Shown here in pieces: positions 10,969-20,960 of a stretch of 64,000 bases of DNA; the first letter of the stretch is position 1, and every line of letters starts with the position of its first letter. The translations under genes were made by a program, and so were the position numbers. The notes beneath the pieces were generated by a model. It saw nothing but the letters and a program-made list of their open reading frames with translations, ran no database searches and was not told where the DNA came from. The DNA is from Rugalucina vietnamica (lineage: Eukaryota > Mollusca > Bivalvia > Lucinida > Lucinidae). The stretch is from assembly GCA_964017185.1 (NCBI GenBank), contig OZ024876.1, positions 36,012,406 to 36,076,405 on the forward strand, written 5' to 3'.

Positions 10969-13900
10969 TGAAGTCCAGAATTGTTGGACGTATGTGCACT
11001 CCCAGAAAAGATGTGAAAATGTTTCAATTTCCAGAGAGAAGAATTGACAATTTTACATTTTGTGAGAAACTGGTTGGTCGGTATAATTCGCATTAAGTAC
11101 TTATATTGGAAATTGCGCAGTTTTATTTCGTTTGTTGTTTTAAATGTTGTAGAATATATATTTTTCCAGTGTAAATGTTCATTTGAAAACTGTTCATTCC
11201 ATTTCGTCTCAGATTTTATTTCAAATGTTTGATTTTGGTTCAGAAAACAGTTGTAAATGAATTTATTTGTTTGTGAAGTGTTTTTAAGTTGATCTAATAT
11301 TTTGGTTTCGACTGGGATATTTGAGTTTTCATGGTAAAGTTTTCGTCTCCAATCTTTTGGGATACTGTTTAATAAGCTCAGGTACCTTAAATAATCACTA
11401 TTCGGTACTCCAAATTTATGTTGGATCTTTCTAAATGAACAATATACTTTTGTTTCATCATCATATATATCTTTTATGTATTTTATACCTGGTTCTGACC
11501 AACGTTTATAGAATACTGTGTTGTCATCTATACGTATTTTAGAATTATTCCAAAGAATTTCATTTAAATGATTATAAATTATTGGTTTTATATTTAGTTT
11601 TGACCATGCCATAAGTATATCTTTAAGAAACGGTTTGTTTTTAAAATGTTTCAACACATCAAATTCATTAAAATTACATTCAAATAAAATATTACCTCCA
11701 AATTCTCTGAAATCATTTTCATATAAGGTTTTTAAAAGACTTTTGTTTTCAGATTGTAAAAAGCGTTTAATCCAACTTGCTTTTAGTGACCATATGAATT
11801 TTTCAGTATCGATCATCCTTAATCCGCCCTGGTTGTAATCTTTAATTAGTGTGCTGCGTTTAATTTTGTCCGGTTTATTATCCCATAAAAAGGCATACAT
11901 TAATTGTTCTATTTCTTTAATAGTTTCCTTTGGGGGATTTTGTAATGACGTAAGTGGGTAAATTATTTTAGGGAGTGCAAAGTTTTTAATCACAACAATT
12001 TTTCCCATAAGTGTAAGTTTTCTGTGACTCCATTGTTGTAAACAATTTTTAAATTCTTTAATTTTTGGTTCCAAATTTGAAGATAACACATTTTCTTTAT
12101 TTGTTTTAAAAATCATTCCGAGACAGCTTGCTTCTTCTGTATTCCAAGAGAATTTCCTATGTTTCGTAAATTCTATATTTGTTTGTTTGGTAGTGCCGAT
12201 GCGAAGAATTTGGCATTTTTTTGCGTTTAATTTTAATCCGGAGATGTTTGAAAAGTTGTCCATAACATAAACTAAAGAATCAAAAGATCGTCTTGATCCA
12301 TCCATTATGAAAGCGGCATCATCTGCAAAAAGTGAAGTTTTAAATTCTTTACCATTAATTTTAATTCCTTTAATATCTTGATTCTTTAAAATTTGATTTG
12401 ACAGAAGTTCAATGCAAATTATAAACAAGTAAGGAGATAACGGGCAGCCCTGTCTTACACCTCTTCTAATGTGAAAAAACTCTGAGTAATGACCATTGTT
12501 AGAAACACAGCTTTTTGCATCTTTATAGAATAAATGTATCCAGTTAAGTAAATCGTTGTTAAAATTGAAATGCCTTAAACATTTAAACAAAAAATCATGG
12601 TTTACACTGTCAAAAGCTTTTTCAAAGTCTGAAAAAAATAATATACCTGGCAAGTTATGTTCATCAACGTAGTCTAGTGTTTCGAAAATAAGACGAATAT
12701 TTTCCCCTATATAGCGACCTTTCATAAAACCCGTTTGTGTTTCGTGTATAAGTTTTGGAAGTACATTTTTAATTCTGTTAGCGATTACTTTTGTTGCTAT
12801 TTTATAATCTACGTTGAGAAGGCTAATAGGCCTCCAATTTTCTAAAAATGAAATATCTTTTCCCGGCTTTGGTAAAAGTGTAATGACGCTTTGCTTCTGG
12901 AGTTCAGTTAGTTCTAGGTTTTGAAAAGAGAAGTTAATTGAATTAAGATAATATTCCTTTATTTCGTTCCAAAATATTTTATAAAATTCTGTTGTTATGC
13001 CATCCGAACCTGGACTCTTTTGATTTTTCATTTCTTTTATTGCTTTTACACATTCATGGTTGGTTATTAGCCCCTCACAGCTGTTACTTTCAATTTCGTT
13101 TAGTTTAGGTAGTGAATCGTCAAAGAAGTCGATATTAGAGTTTACTTGTTCTTTTTGTGAATAAACGTTTTTGTAGAATTTCTTTTCTTCTTCAAGGATA
13201 GATTTCTGATTTGTGATTAGATTTCCGTTTACATTTAATCTTGATATTATTTTGGATTCCGCCTTTTTCTTTTCGAGACTTGCAAAATATTTACTGTTTC
13301 TTTCATTTTGTTCGATAATTTGTGCCTTAGATCGTATTATGAGCCCGTTTAGTTTGCTTTCTGTGATTTTATCTAATTCTTTCTTTTTGTTATCTAGTTC
13401 TTGTTTAAGTCTTTCACTGTGTTGTTGTTCATGTGGGTGCGTTAATTCATTTTCTAATCTTTCTATTTCTTTAATATGAGCCTCTTCAATCTGTAGATTA
13501 TTTTTTTTCTTAGCGGATGCATATTTTATTGTTTCATTTCTTATAGTACCTTTTATAATTTCCCATAATGTATTTGGATTTGCGTCCTTGTTTATTCTTG
13601 CTATATTATTAATGTTTTCCTTAATTTTTTGTTGATATTCGGTATCTAATATTAAACTGTTATTTAGTTTAAAGTAACCAGGACCTCTTTCACATGTGTT
13701 TGTATCGATCGATAAAGTTACTATGCTATGATCGGACTTGTAACTTGTTTTATGCTCACATGAAATAACACTATTTGAAATATTTTTAGAAATTAAAAAG
13801 TAATCTAGTCGACAGAGAATGGGCGGCTTGTGTGACGAGTGCCATGTATACTGCCTTAAATCAGGATGTTTATCTCTCCATATATCTGTTAAATCGTGTA

Positions 13901-14414
13901 TTTCAATTATATCAATAATTTTTTGTCGACATAATTTATGTGTATCAGTTTGTCCATTTTTCTTATCCATACCTGGATCCAAAACCGTATTAAAATCTCC
14001 CCCTATTATGTAATTTTTATCTTCATTTGCTTGTATATACGTATTCATTATTTCAAAAATATTCAATTCATCTTTATTTGGACCATATATATTTATTACT
14101 GTAACTTGCTTTTCTTGTATTTTAAGTTCAAGTGCCTGTAGTCTGCCACAAATAAGTTCTGCATAATTGAGTATTTCGCATTGAAGATTTGGGTTTATTA
14201 ATATTCCTACACCTTCACTGTTTGAGGATTTACCACTGAGAAAGCATTGTTTGCCCCATATTTGTTTCCATCTGTCACATGTATTGTTTTCCGAGTGAGT
14301 TTCTTGTAATAAACAGATGTCGAACTTTTTGTTTTTTAACCATGTAAAAATGTGTTCTCTTTTATTGGCATTGCCTAGACCCCTAACATTATATGAGCAA
14401 ATTGAGATACCCAT
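10965..14414 (-). CDS. LINE ORF2: endonuclease + reverse transcriptase
   Basis: 1149 codons uninterrupted. The N-terminal apurinic-type endonuclease covers residues ~1-235: NVRGLG, LLQETHS at ~35, IIGGDFN at ~136, CRLDYFLIS at ~201, SDHS at ~227. The reverse transcriptase follows: NQKSPGSDGI, the FSDFEKAFDSV catalytic block at ~595, GVRQGCPLSPYLF, FADDAA at ~695. It would nick target DNA and copy its own RNA. The start MGISICSYNVRG fits the usual beginning of LINE endonucleases. A 16 bp deletion near 11031, seen against copy 2, shifts the frame, so the end reads ...FHIFSGSAHTSNNS instead of the CEFCNMEIETFSHLFWEC zinc knuckle. Confidence 0.9.
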   Translation of the reverse strand: MGISICSYNVRGLGNANKREHIFTWLKNKKFDICLLQETHSENNTCDRWKQIWGKQCFLSGKSSNSEGVGILINPNLQCEILNYAELICGRLQALELKIQEKQVTVINIYGPNKDELNIFEIMNTYIQANEDKNYIIGGDFNTVLDPGMDKKNGQTDTHKLCRQKIIDIIEIHDLTDIWRDKHPDLRQYTWHSSHKPPILCRLDYFLISKNISNSVISCEHKTSYKSDHSIVTLSIDTNTCERGPGYFKLNNSLILDTEYQQKIKENINNIARINKDANPNTLWEIIKGTIRNETIKYASAKKKNNLQIEEAHIKEIERLENELTHPHEQQHSERLKQELDNKKKELDKITESKLNGLIIRSKAQIIEQNERNSKYFASLEKKKAESKIISRLNVNGNLITNQKSILEEEKKFYKNVYSQKEQVNSNIDFFDDSLPKLNEIESNSCEGLITNHECVKAIKEMKNQKSPGSDGITTEFYKIFWNEIKEYYLNSINFSFQNLELTELQKQSVITLLPKPGKDISFLENWRPISLLNVDYKIATKVIANRIKNVLPKLIHETQTGFMKGRYIGENIRLIFETLDYVDEHNLPGILFFSDFEKAFDSVNHDFLFKCLRHFNFNNDLLNWIHLFYKDAKSCVSNNGHYSEFFHIRRGVRQGCPLSPYLFIICIELLSNQILKNQDIKGIKINGKEFKTSLFADDAAFIMDGSRRSFDSLVYVMDNFSNISGLKLNAKKCQILRIGTTKQTNIEFTKHRKFSWNTEEASCLGMIFKTNKENVLSSNLEPKIKEFKNCLQQWSHRKLTLMGKIVVIKNFALPKIIYPLTSLQNPPKETIKEIEQLMYAFLWDNKPDKIKRSTLIKDYNQGGLRMIDTEKFIWSLKASWIKRFLQSENKSLLKTLYENDFREFGGNILFECNFNEFDVLKHFKNKPFLKDILMAWSKLNIKPIIYNHLNEILWNNSKIRIDDNTVFYKRWSEPGIKYIKDIYDDETKVYCSFRKIQHKFGVPNSDYLRYLSLLNSIPKDWRRKLYHENSNIPVETKILDQLKNTSQTNKFIYNCFLNQNQTFEIKSETKWNEQFSNEHLHWKNIYSTTFKTTNEIKLRNFQYKYLMRIIPTNQFLTKCKIVNSSLWKLKHFHIFSGSAHTSNNSGLQ

Positions 14415-14946
14415 GGATCTTTACCGAAGTCCATTCAAACTGGTAAGTAGACAGCAGACAAGAAAACAAAGAAATACAGAAATACAGTAAGTAAAAAATG
14501 AAACAAAATACGTTTACATGTACCAATATTGTAGAATGCATACTGATGGGTGAATTAAGCTGTAGAGTCAATAGCTCGGATTGGTATGCATATACTATTC
14601 CATATTATATACATCAAACACAGAGGAAAGGTAAAAAACGTTAACATTTTGAATAGAGTAGCAGTACCGCCGCTCAAAGGAAATATGCCGCTCAGAGTGA
14701 CATTATTATGTTTTAACATTTATAATTAATTGACATAAGGTTCATATTCTACATTAAAAAATCTTCTTGTACAGAACCAGAAGTCTATGATTTTGAAACT
14801 TGGCATGAAGCATCAGGCAGTAGAGCTTTATAAAGGTTATATAAATCGTGACCCTGGGATGACCTTGACCCATTTTATGGCAAGGTCAACTTAAGTCACA
14901 CATCCCAGATATCAGGTGAGCGTTTATAGGACCATTGGTCCTCTGG

Positions 14947-15539
14947 TCTGTCTTTTTGTAGTTTATTTTCTCCACTTTAAAATAAGATTTTGCCTTTCCA
15001 AAATCTAGCCGGTCCTCTGGTACCAAGAGTAATAATTTCTTTACAAAGATTTCTTTTGTCTGAAGAATGGACATACTAGCTACCAATTATGAATAATTTA
15101 GTATTTTTTGTATATTTTCTGTAGTTAATGGCTTGACACTTGTAGTTATATTAGGTATCTTTAAGAGTTAAACATAAACAATTATTGTACATCTGTTTAC
15201 TACTTCTGCTCATATTGGACAACTAATACCATGTAATTTATCTTCTAAAATGTATAGATGTACCAACTGTACATCAAAAGCATAGTATATTATTTTTCTC
15301 TTGTCACAGATATGTATTTCCTGATGTATTAGCAACTTGGTTACAATGTTCTTATATAATGGGATGGTCTTTGACAAACATGGGTCTAGGAAAAACAACA
15401 ACAAGTAAAACTATGGAAAACATGTTGTTTTGTACTTAAGTTTATTGCAAACTTGATAATTAATACCTTTTTAAGGATGTAGGACAATTTTGTCATTGGA
15501 CCATGCGTAGAATAAGTACCTGAAGCAAAACACAAATAG
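14947..15539. other. No recognisable feature
   Basis: AT-rich sequence between the B terminus at 14946 and the C-family sequence that starts near 15540. Short chance reading frames only; no motif or repeat recognised. Confidence 0.5.
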
Positions 15540-15656
15540 ACAATCCCTTTTTATTTCATCAGGAAAACATGTCCGTGAAGCGTCTACCCCCTTAAACCCC
15601 ACTTTTATATAGAAAAACTGGGGTATGCAGGGGTATACCTATTTTTAGCTCACCTA

Positions 15657-17323
15657 AGCCGAAGGCTCACAAGGTGAGCTTATAGGATGGCCATGATCCG
15701 GCGTCCGTCCGTCCGTCCGTCGTCCGTCCGTCGTCCGTCGTCCACAATTTCAAAGATCTTCTTCTCTGAAACCGCTTGGCCGATCTAGTTGAAATTTTAT
15801 GTGGAGCCTCCTTGGGTAGTGGCATTTCAAGTTTGATCGCGAAATCCAGGTCACATGACCAAGATGGCCGCCACGCCCATATATGGTAAAAACCCTTCAA
15901 AAATCTTCTTCTCTAGAACCGGTGGGCCGATTTCCACGAAACTTGGCATGTAGCATCGGGGACTTCAGCCCATCATAGTTTGATAAAATGATGACCCTTG
16001 GATGACCTTGACCTATTTTACGGCAAGGTCAAATTTGGAAACATAGGCTTTTACATAGGAAAAAGTGAAAACTATGGATTTTTAGAAAACTATTGCAGCC
16101 TGAGGCCTGAAAAGTGGTAGATGCAAACAACTAATTGAGTAGATGAAGGTATGTGATTAATATAGGTCAAGGTCATCTCTTGACCTTGGCCAGTCTGTTG
16201 TCCATACACACTTTTCAAAGATCTTCTTCTCTGAAACTGCTTGGCCAATCAAAATGAAATTTTATGTGGAGCATCCATGGGTAGGGGAGACGAAAGTTTG
16301 ATCGCGAAATCCAGGTCACATGACCAAGATGGCCGCCACACCCATATATGGTAAAAACCACTCAAAAATCTTCTTCTTCAGAACCGGTGGGTCGATTTCC
16401 ACGAAACTTGGTATGTAGCATCGAGGACCTCAGCCCATCATAGTTTGATAAAATGATGACCCTATGATGACCTTGACCTATTTTACGGCAAGGTCAAATT
16501 GGAAACATAGGCTTTTACATAAGAAGAAGTGAAAACTATGGATTTTTTTTAAAACTATTGCAGCCCGAGGCCTGAAAAGTGGTAGATGCAAACAACTAAT
16601 GGAGTGGATGAAGGTATGTGATTAATATAGGTCAAGGTCATCTCTTGACCTTGGCCAGTCTGCTGTCCATACACACTTTTCAAAGATCTTCTTCTCTGAA
16701 ACCACTTGGCCAATCAAAGCGAAATTTTATGTGGAGCATCCATGGGTAGGGGAGACGAAAGTTTATTAGTGAAATCCAGGTCACATGACCAAGATGGCCG
16801 CCACGCCCATATATGGTAAAAAACACTCAAAAATCTTCTTCTCCAGAACCGACAGGCCAATTTTCATGAAACTTGGTATGTAGCATTTGGGACTCCAGCC
16901 CATCATAGTTTGTTGAAATGAAGACCCTATAATGACCTTGACCTATTTTACGGCAAGGTCAATTTTGGAAACATAGGCTTTTAAATGGGAAAAGGCAAAA
17001 ACAAACTGTTGCAGCCGGAGACCTGAAAGTTGCTAGATGCAGACAACTAATGGAGTCATTGAAGGTAAGTAATTACTGAAGGCCAAGGTCATGTCTTGAC
17101 CTTGGCCCAAGGTCATTTAAATATCAAAATTAAAATTATGGTTTTCTCAGAAATCACTGGGTTTGGAAACTATTGCAGCCTGAGACCTGAAACTTTGCAG
17201 ATGCAGACAACTTATGAAGTCAATAAAGGTGCGTGAGTATTCAAGGTCAAGGTCATTTCATTATGACTTAATACTCCAAGATCAGGCTTCAGGTGAGCGT
17301 TCTCTGGACCAATGGTCCTCTGG
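15657..17323 (+). mobile_element. A/B-family element, complete ends, best reference copy
   Basis: 1667 bp. It starts AGCTCACCTAAGCCGAAGGC (A terminus) after TTTTT, then a GTCC-rich microsatellite (about 15704-15748). Three ~500 bp body modules follow, each with TTCAAAGATCTTCTTCTCTG, GTCACATGACCAAGATGG, CCAGAACCGG, a TGACCTTGACCTATTTTACG box and TAGGTCAAGGTCAT. It ends CAGGTGAGCGTTCTCTGG, ACCAATGGTCCTCTGG (B terminus), followed by TT. The 11-mer GCTCACCTGAG at A recurs inverted at B. No protein coding. Confidence 0.85.
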
Positions 17324-17429
17324 TTCTTATTTTTGATCCAAAACATAGATTGTGGGTACTCGTTAGAACCGCCTCGCCGAGACAGTTCTAACGTGTACCC
17401 ACAATCTATGTTTTGAGCAAAAATAAGAA
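17324..17429. repeat. C-element palindrome, copy 3
   Basis: 106 bp inverted repeat with arms CAAAACATAGATTGTGGGTA and its complement. The central GCCTCGCCGAGACAG has lost perfect symmetry. One arm has GATCC where other copies have GCTCC. Confidence 0.8.
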
Positions 17430-17729
17430 AAATATCAAAAATTTTCGACTGAAAATTTTCATTTTTTACATATGAAAAAAAATCTGTAAATTGCTTGGGC
17501 AAGTTTTCGTAATGAAAAAATAAATACACAAACTGGGAATTTATTTAAACTTCAGTATTTCGACTTCAGAAAGTAATTTGGAAATAGATGGAAATTTCCA
17601 TTCATGTTACGGAAACTCATAACGTACATGTATTAAATAATTCCATTTCAATCAGGGGCAAAATCTTCAGTTGTTTAATTGAAAGAATATAAAAAAAAAC
17701 ACGAAACAACGCCCATTTTAACCATTTTT

Positions 17730-17891
17730 AGCTCAAGTGAGCTTATTATACTTTATAGGATAGGCAGGCATCCGTCCACAATTTCAAAGATAGATATTTC
17801 TGAAGCTAGTGGGCCGATCTTGATCAAATTTAATGTGGATCTTCATCAGGTTGGGGGATTGACTGCATTAGGTTTACGAGCAGATTGTCTC
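17730..17891 (+). mobile_element. A/B-family fragment with A terminus (diverged subfamily)
   Basis: After ATTTTT it reads AGCTCAAGTGAGCTTATTAT, then CAGGCATCCGTCCACAATTT, ATATTTCTGAAGCTAGTGGG and CCGATCTTGATCAAATTTAA. The same subfamily is complete at 35490-36374. It is cut by the Penelope-like 3' end that follows. Confidence 0.65.
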
Positions 17892-17998
17892 AAAGGTACA
17901 AGTAGGCAATGATCAGGAAAAGGCGCAATTAGAAATTAGAAATTCCCACCCCAAAAACCGAAGCAAAAACTAAATTGACAATTAGATACTTTTATTAA
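17892..17998 (-). repeat. Penelope-like 3' end (copy P2)
   Basis: About 107 bp, minus orientation: AAAGGTACAAGTAGGCAATG, ATCAGGAAAAGGCGCAAT, TTCCCACCCCAAAAACCG. It is one of the shortest 5'-truncated copies and shares the common 3' boundary at GGTAC. Confidence 0.6.
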
Positions 17999-18000
17999 GA

Positions 18001-20038
18001 CCAGAGGATCATTGGTCCTGAGAACGCTCACCTGAAGCCTGATCCTGGAGTATTAAGTCATCATAAAAAGACCTTGACCTTGAATACTCACACACCTTTA
18101 TTTACTTCACAAATTATCTGCATCTGCAAAGTTTCAGGTCTCAGGCTGCAATAGTTTCCAAACCCAGTGATTTCTGAGAAAACCATAATTTTAATTTTGA
18201 TATTTAAATGACCTTGGGTCAAGGTCAACAAATGACCTTGGCCTTCATTAATTACTTACCTTCATTGACTCCATTAGTTGTCTGCATCTAGCAACTTTCA
18301 GGTCTCAGGCTGCAACAGTTTCCAAAATATCCATTGTTTTCGCCTTTTCCCATGTAAAAGCCTATGTTTCCAAAATTGACCTTGCCATAAAATAGGTCAA
18401 GGTCATCCTAGGGTCATCATTTCAACAAACTATGATGGGCTGGAGTCCCAAATGCTACATACCACGTTTCGCGTAAATCGGTCAGCCGGTTCTGGAGAAG
18501 AAAATTTTTGAGTGGTTTTTACCATAGTTGGGCATGGCGGCCATCTTGGTCATGTGACTCGAATTTCGCGATCACACTTTCGTTCACCCTACCCATGGAC
18601 GCGTCACATAAATTTTCACTTTGATTGGCCAAGCAGTTTCAGAGAAGAAGATCTTTGAAAAGTGTGTATGGACGACAGACTGGCCAAGGTCAAGAGATGA
18701 CCTTGACCTAAATTAATCACATACCTTCATCTACTCCATTAGTTGTTTGCAGGTCTCAGGCTGCAACAGTTTTCAAAAAAATCCATAGTTTTCACTTTTC
18801 CCATGTAAAAGCCTATGTTTCCAAAATTGAAATTGCAATAAAATAGGTCAAGGTCATCCTAGGGTCATCATTTGATCAAACTATGATGGGCTGGAGTCCC
18901 AAATGCTACATACCAAGTTTCATCGGTTCTGGAGAAGAAGATTTTTGAGTGGTTTTTACCATATATGGGCGTGGCGGCCATCTTGGTCATTTGACTTGGA
19001 TTTCGCGATTAAACTTTCGTCTCCCTTACCCATGGATGCTCCACATAAAATTTCACTTTGATTGGCCAAGCAGTTTCAGAGAAGAAGATCTTCGAAAAGT
19101 ATGTATGGACGACAGACAGGCCAAGGTCAAGAGATGACCTTGACCTAAATTAATCACATACCTTCATCTACTCCATTGGTTGTTTGCATCTACCACTTTT
19201 CAGGCCTCAGGCCGCAATAGTTTTCAAAAAATCCATAGTTTTCACTTTTTCCCATGTAAAAGCCTATGTTTCCAAAATTGACATTGCCGTAAAATAGGTC
19301 AGTGATCTATTATACAAGTGATTGGACTCTAGCCCTATTTTATAGAATATGCTTGTCTTGCCACTTGGACTGGGCTGGACAGGTATTGCAATAATTGACT
19401 ATGCAATTAAATAAGGCAAATTATTCCAAACACTGCCTGTGTTTTACAAAATACTCCTACAAGCATACTGAACAGAACTTAAAAAGAAATAAACCATTCT
19501 AAAGATGAACTGTCCCAGTGTTGTTTGATATAAAATTCAAATATAATGAGTGAATACTTTTATATAAAAAGACTGTTACAAAAGAGGCAAAAAAAACTTC
19601 TTCTGGAAGAAAACAATTTTATACAGATGGCTTAGGTGTAATTTTTGGTGTATATATTCAAACTTGACATCAAACAACAGCTCAATATGTGCTTAAACAG
19701 ATGACATGTTTTGCTTGAATAAAAATGCAATATAGAAGAAGGAGTAGTTCTTAGAAACTGACCACTATAAGCTCATATTTTCTTACTTATTTTCCATGTA
19801 AATACCTATTGGGCATATTCTAAAACCTGGCCTGACTCCAAGTCACGCATATATTGGAAAATGATAATAACAGTACTGTAGTTTCAAGTCCCTGTAAATC
19901 TACTGTCCCTGAATAGGTCAAGGTCATCCTATGGTCATCATTTGATCAAACTATGATGGGCTGGAGTCCCAAATGCTACATACCAAGTTTCATGAAAATC
20001 GGCCAGCCGGTTCTGGAGAAGAAGATTTTTGAGTGGTT
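18001..20038 (-). mobile_element. A/B-family element, A end lost, carrying a hAT-like insertion
   Basis: The B terminus CCAGAGGATCATTGGTCCTG starts at 18001. Body modules follow with ATTGGCCAAGCAGTTTCAG, GCCATCTTGGTCATGTGAC and GATGACCTTGACCT boxes. A hAT-like element interrupts it at AATAGGT (19300-19911). Homology stops near 20038 (GAGTGGTTTA) with no A terminus, so the element is truncated. Confidence 0.75.
19300..19911. mobile_element. hAT-like non-autonomous element, long copy
   Basis: 612 bp with ends CAGTGATCTATTATACAAG and ...TAAATCTACTGTCCCTG, flanked by AATAGGT on both sides (19293-19299 and 19912-19918). It is the inverted homologue of 8944-9424 but has ~130 bp extra before the CCCTG end (about 19770-19890). 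Non-coding. Confidence 0.75.
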
Positions 20039-20304
20039 TATTTCTTCCCGAATTATGCATAATTAAATTCATTAGTTTGGCGGATGAAGCAAATACACAC
20101 TACGTGGATTAAAAATAAGAATAATAAATAAAATAAAATAAAATTTTGATAACTTTCTGGTTTATATATGCACTAAAATAAACATTGACGAAGCACACAT
20201 TGCGTTTTGTTACCCATTTTTTTCAAGTAGTATCGGTCGAAATTGATCGACGTAATTCCGCATTTTTACGTCGGGACGTTACTCTTTGGTGATCGAAAGT
20301 TGCC

Positions 20305-20465
20305 CAAAGTAAGTCGGTCTCGAACGACTTATCAAATGTTATAAACCACGATAGAAGCGGATGGCGCGGTTATGCGTCTGCAAAACCGTTTCAAGCCCCC
20401 CAGTAATTTTATATTACTGACTTTCCAATGCGATACATGTACTTCTGCTTGTCATTTTTTTTTTT
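20305..20465 (+). repeat. Penelope-like 3' UTR segment (copy P3a)
   Basis: It matches 3810-3930 of copy P1: AAATGTTATAAACCACGATA, GAAGCGGATGGCGCGGTTAT, CAGTAATTTTATATTACTGA. The part nearest the 3' end is missing. It faces copy P3b tail to tail across ~200 bp. Confidence 0.5.
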
Positions 20466-20667
20466 TAGCCGGCTTACTTTTAAAGTGTGACTTTCGTTCC
20501 CTGACGATTGCTTACTTTTACTTTAAGTGTGTCCCAGTACCTGGTTGCAATTTTTAAAAAGGGTTATACATTATAGGACAAGGGGGCAAGTTATTGAAAT
20601 AGGTCGGTTTCGTTTGTAAAACACATATGATGGGTTCAAGGCGCAAATCATACATTCCGGGTTTGAT

Positions 20668-20960
20668 TAAAAAAGTACAAGTAGGCAATGATCAGGAAAT
20701 GGCGCGATCAGAAAGAAATTCCCACTCTATAAACCGAGGGGTGGAAAAAAGTAAAATGACACTTAGGTACTTATACTAAAAAAAAATATCGCAAACCGAG
20801 TGAGCAGCTATTCCCCAATAGGCGGCCACTCAGTTACCCGAACTAAACTAAAAATATGAACATAAGACTCAAACAGCACAAAAATTCGACTCTAAAACAC
20901 AATGCAAATAGAACCACAACAGAAGTTTCGCCTGGAACGATCAGTAATATATAAAGTATC
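20668..20960 (-). repeat. Penelope-like 3' end (copy P3b)
   Basis: Minus orientation, from AAAAGTACAAGTAGGCAATG through CAGCTATTCCCCAATAGG, GGCGGCCACTCAGTTAC and CCTGGAACGATCAGTAATAT. About 290 bp, non-coding. Confidence 0.65.

Larger units (their letters stand above)
10384..14756 (-). mobile_element. LINE, L1/Tx1-like clade, nearly complete ORF2 (copy 1)
   Basis: A 4.37 kb insertion flanked by the 12 bp direct repeat AAAAATCTTCTT (10372-10383 and 14757-14768). It has ~340 bp of 5' sequence, one long ORF2 and a 3' end with an ATTT-rich tail near 10600-10635 followed by ~240 bp of further sequence. No ORF1 is present, so it is 5'-truncated or ORF1-less. The second copy at 24659-29979 is, by eye, well over 90 percent identical, so the family was recently active. 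Confidence 0.85.
8936..14946 (+). mobile_element. A/B-family element split by two later insertions
   Basis: The A terminus begins at 8936 after TTTTT and is split by a hAT-like element (8944-9424). It resumes as GCTCACCTCAGGTGAGC, and the GTCCGTCC-rich stretch follows at 9470. Body modules run to 10383, where a 4.4 kb LINE has inserted at AAAAATCTTCTT. The body resumes at 14757 and ends with a clean B terminus at 14912-14946 (CAGGTGAGCG, AGGACCATTGGTCCT, CTGG). Without the insertions the element is about 1.1 kb. The order of events (A/B first, the others later) is read directly from the interruptions. Confidence 0.75.
15540..17530 (-). repeat. C-family element (copy 3), interrupted by an A/B element
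   Basis: The left part (15540-15656) carries ATCAGGAAAACATG, the ACCCCACTTTTATATAG box and GGGGTATACCTATTTTT. The right part (17324-17530) carries the palindrome and the AAATTTTCATTTTTTACATATG and GGGCAAGTTTTCG ends. The two join at CCTATTTTT|TTCTTATTTTTG, which is continuous in the complement of 55910-55930. The A/B element at 15657-17323 lies in this T run. Confidence 0.75.

Noticed and set aside
20305-20960. Twin-priming inversion of a Penelope-like copy
   Set aside because: The inverted upstream part lies on the 3' side of the other piece, the wrong order for twin priming; two separate insertions fit better.
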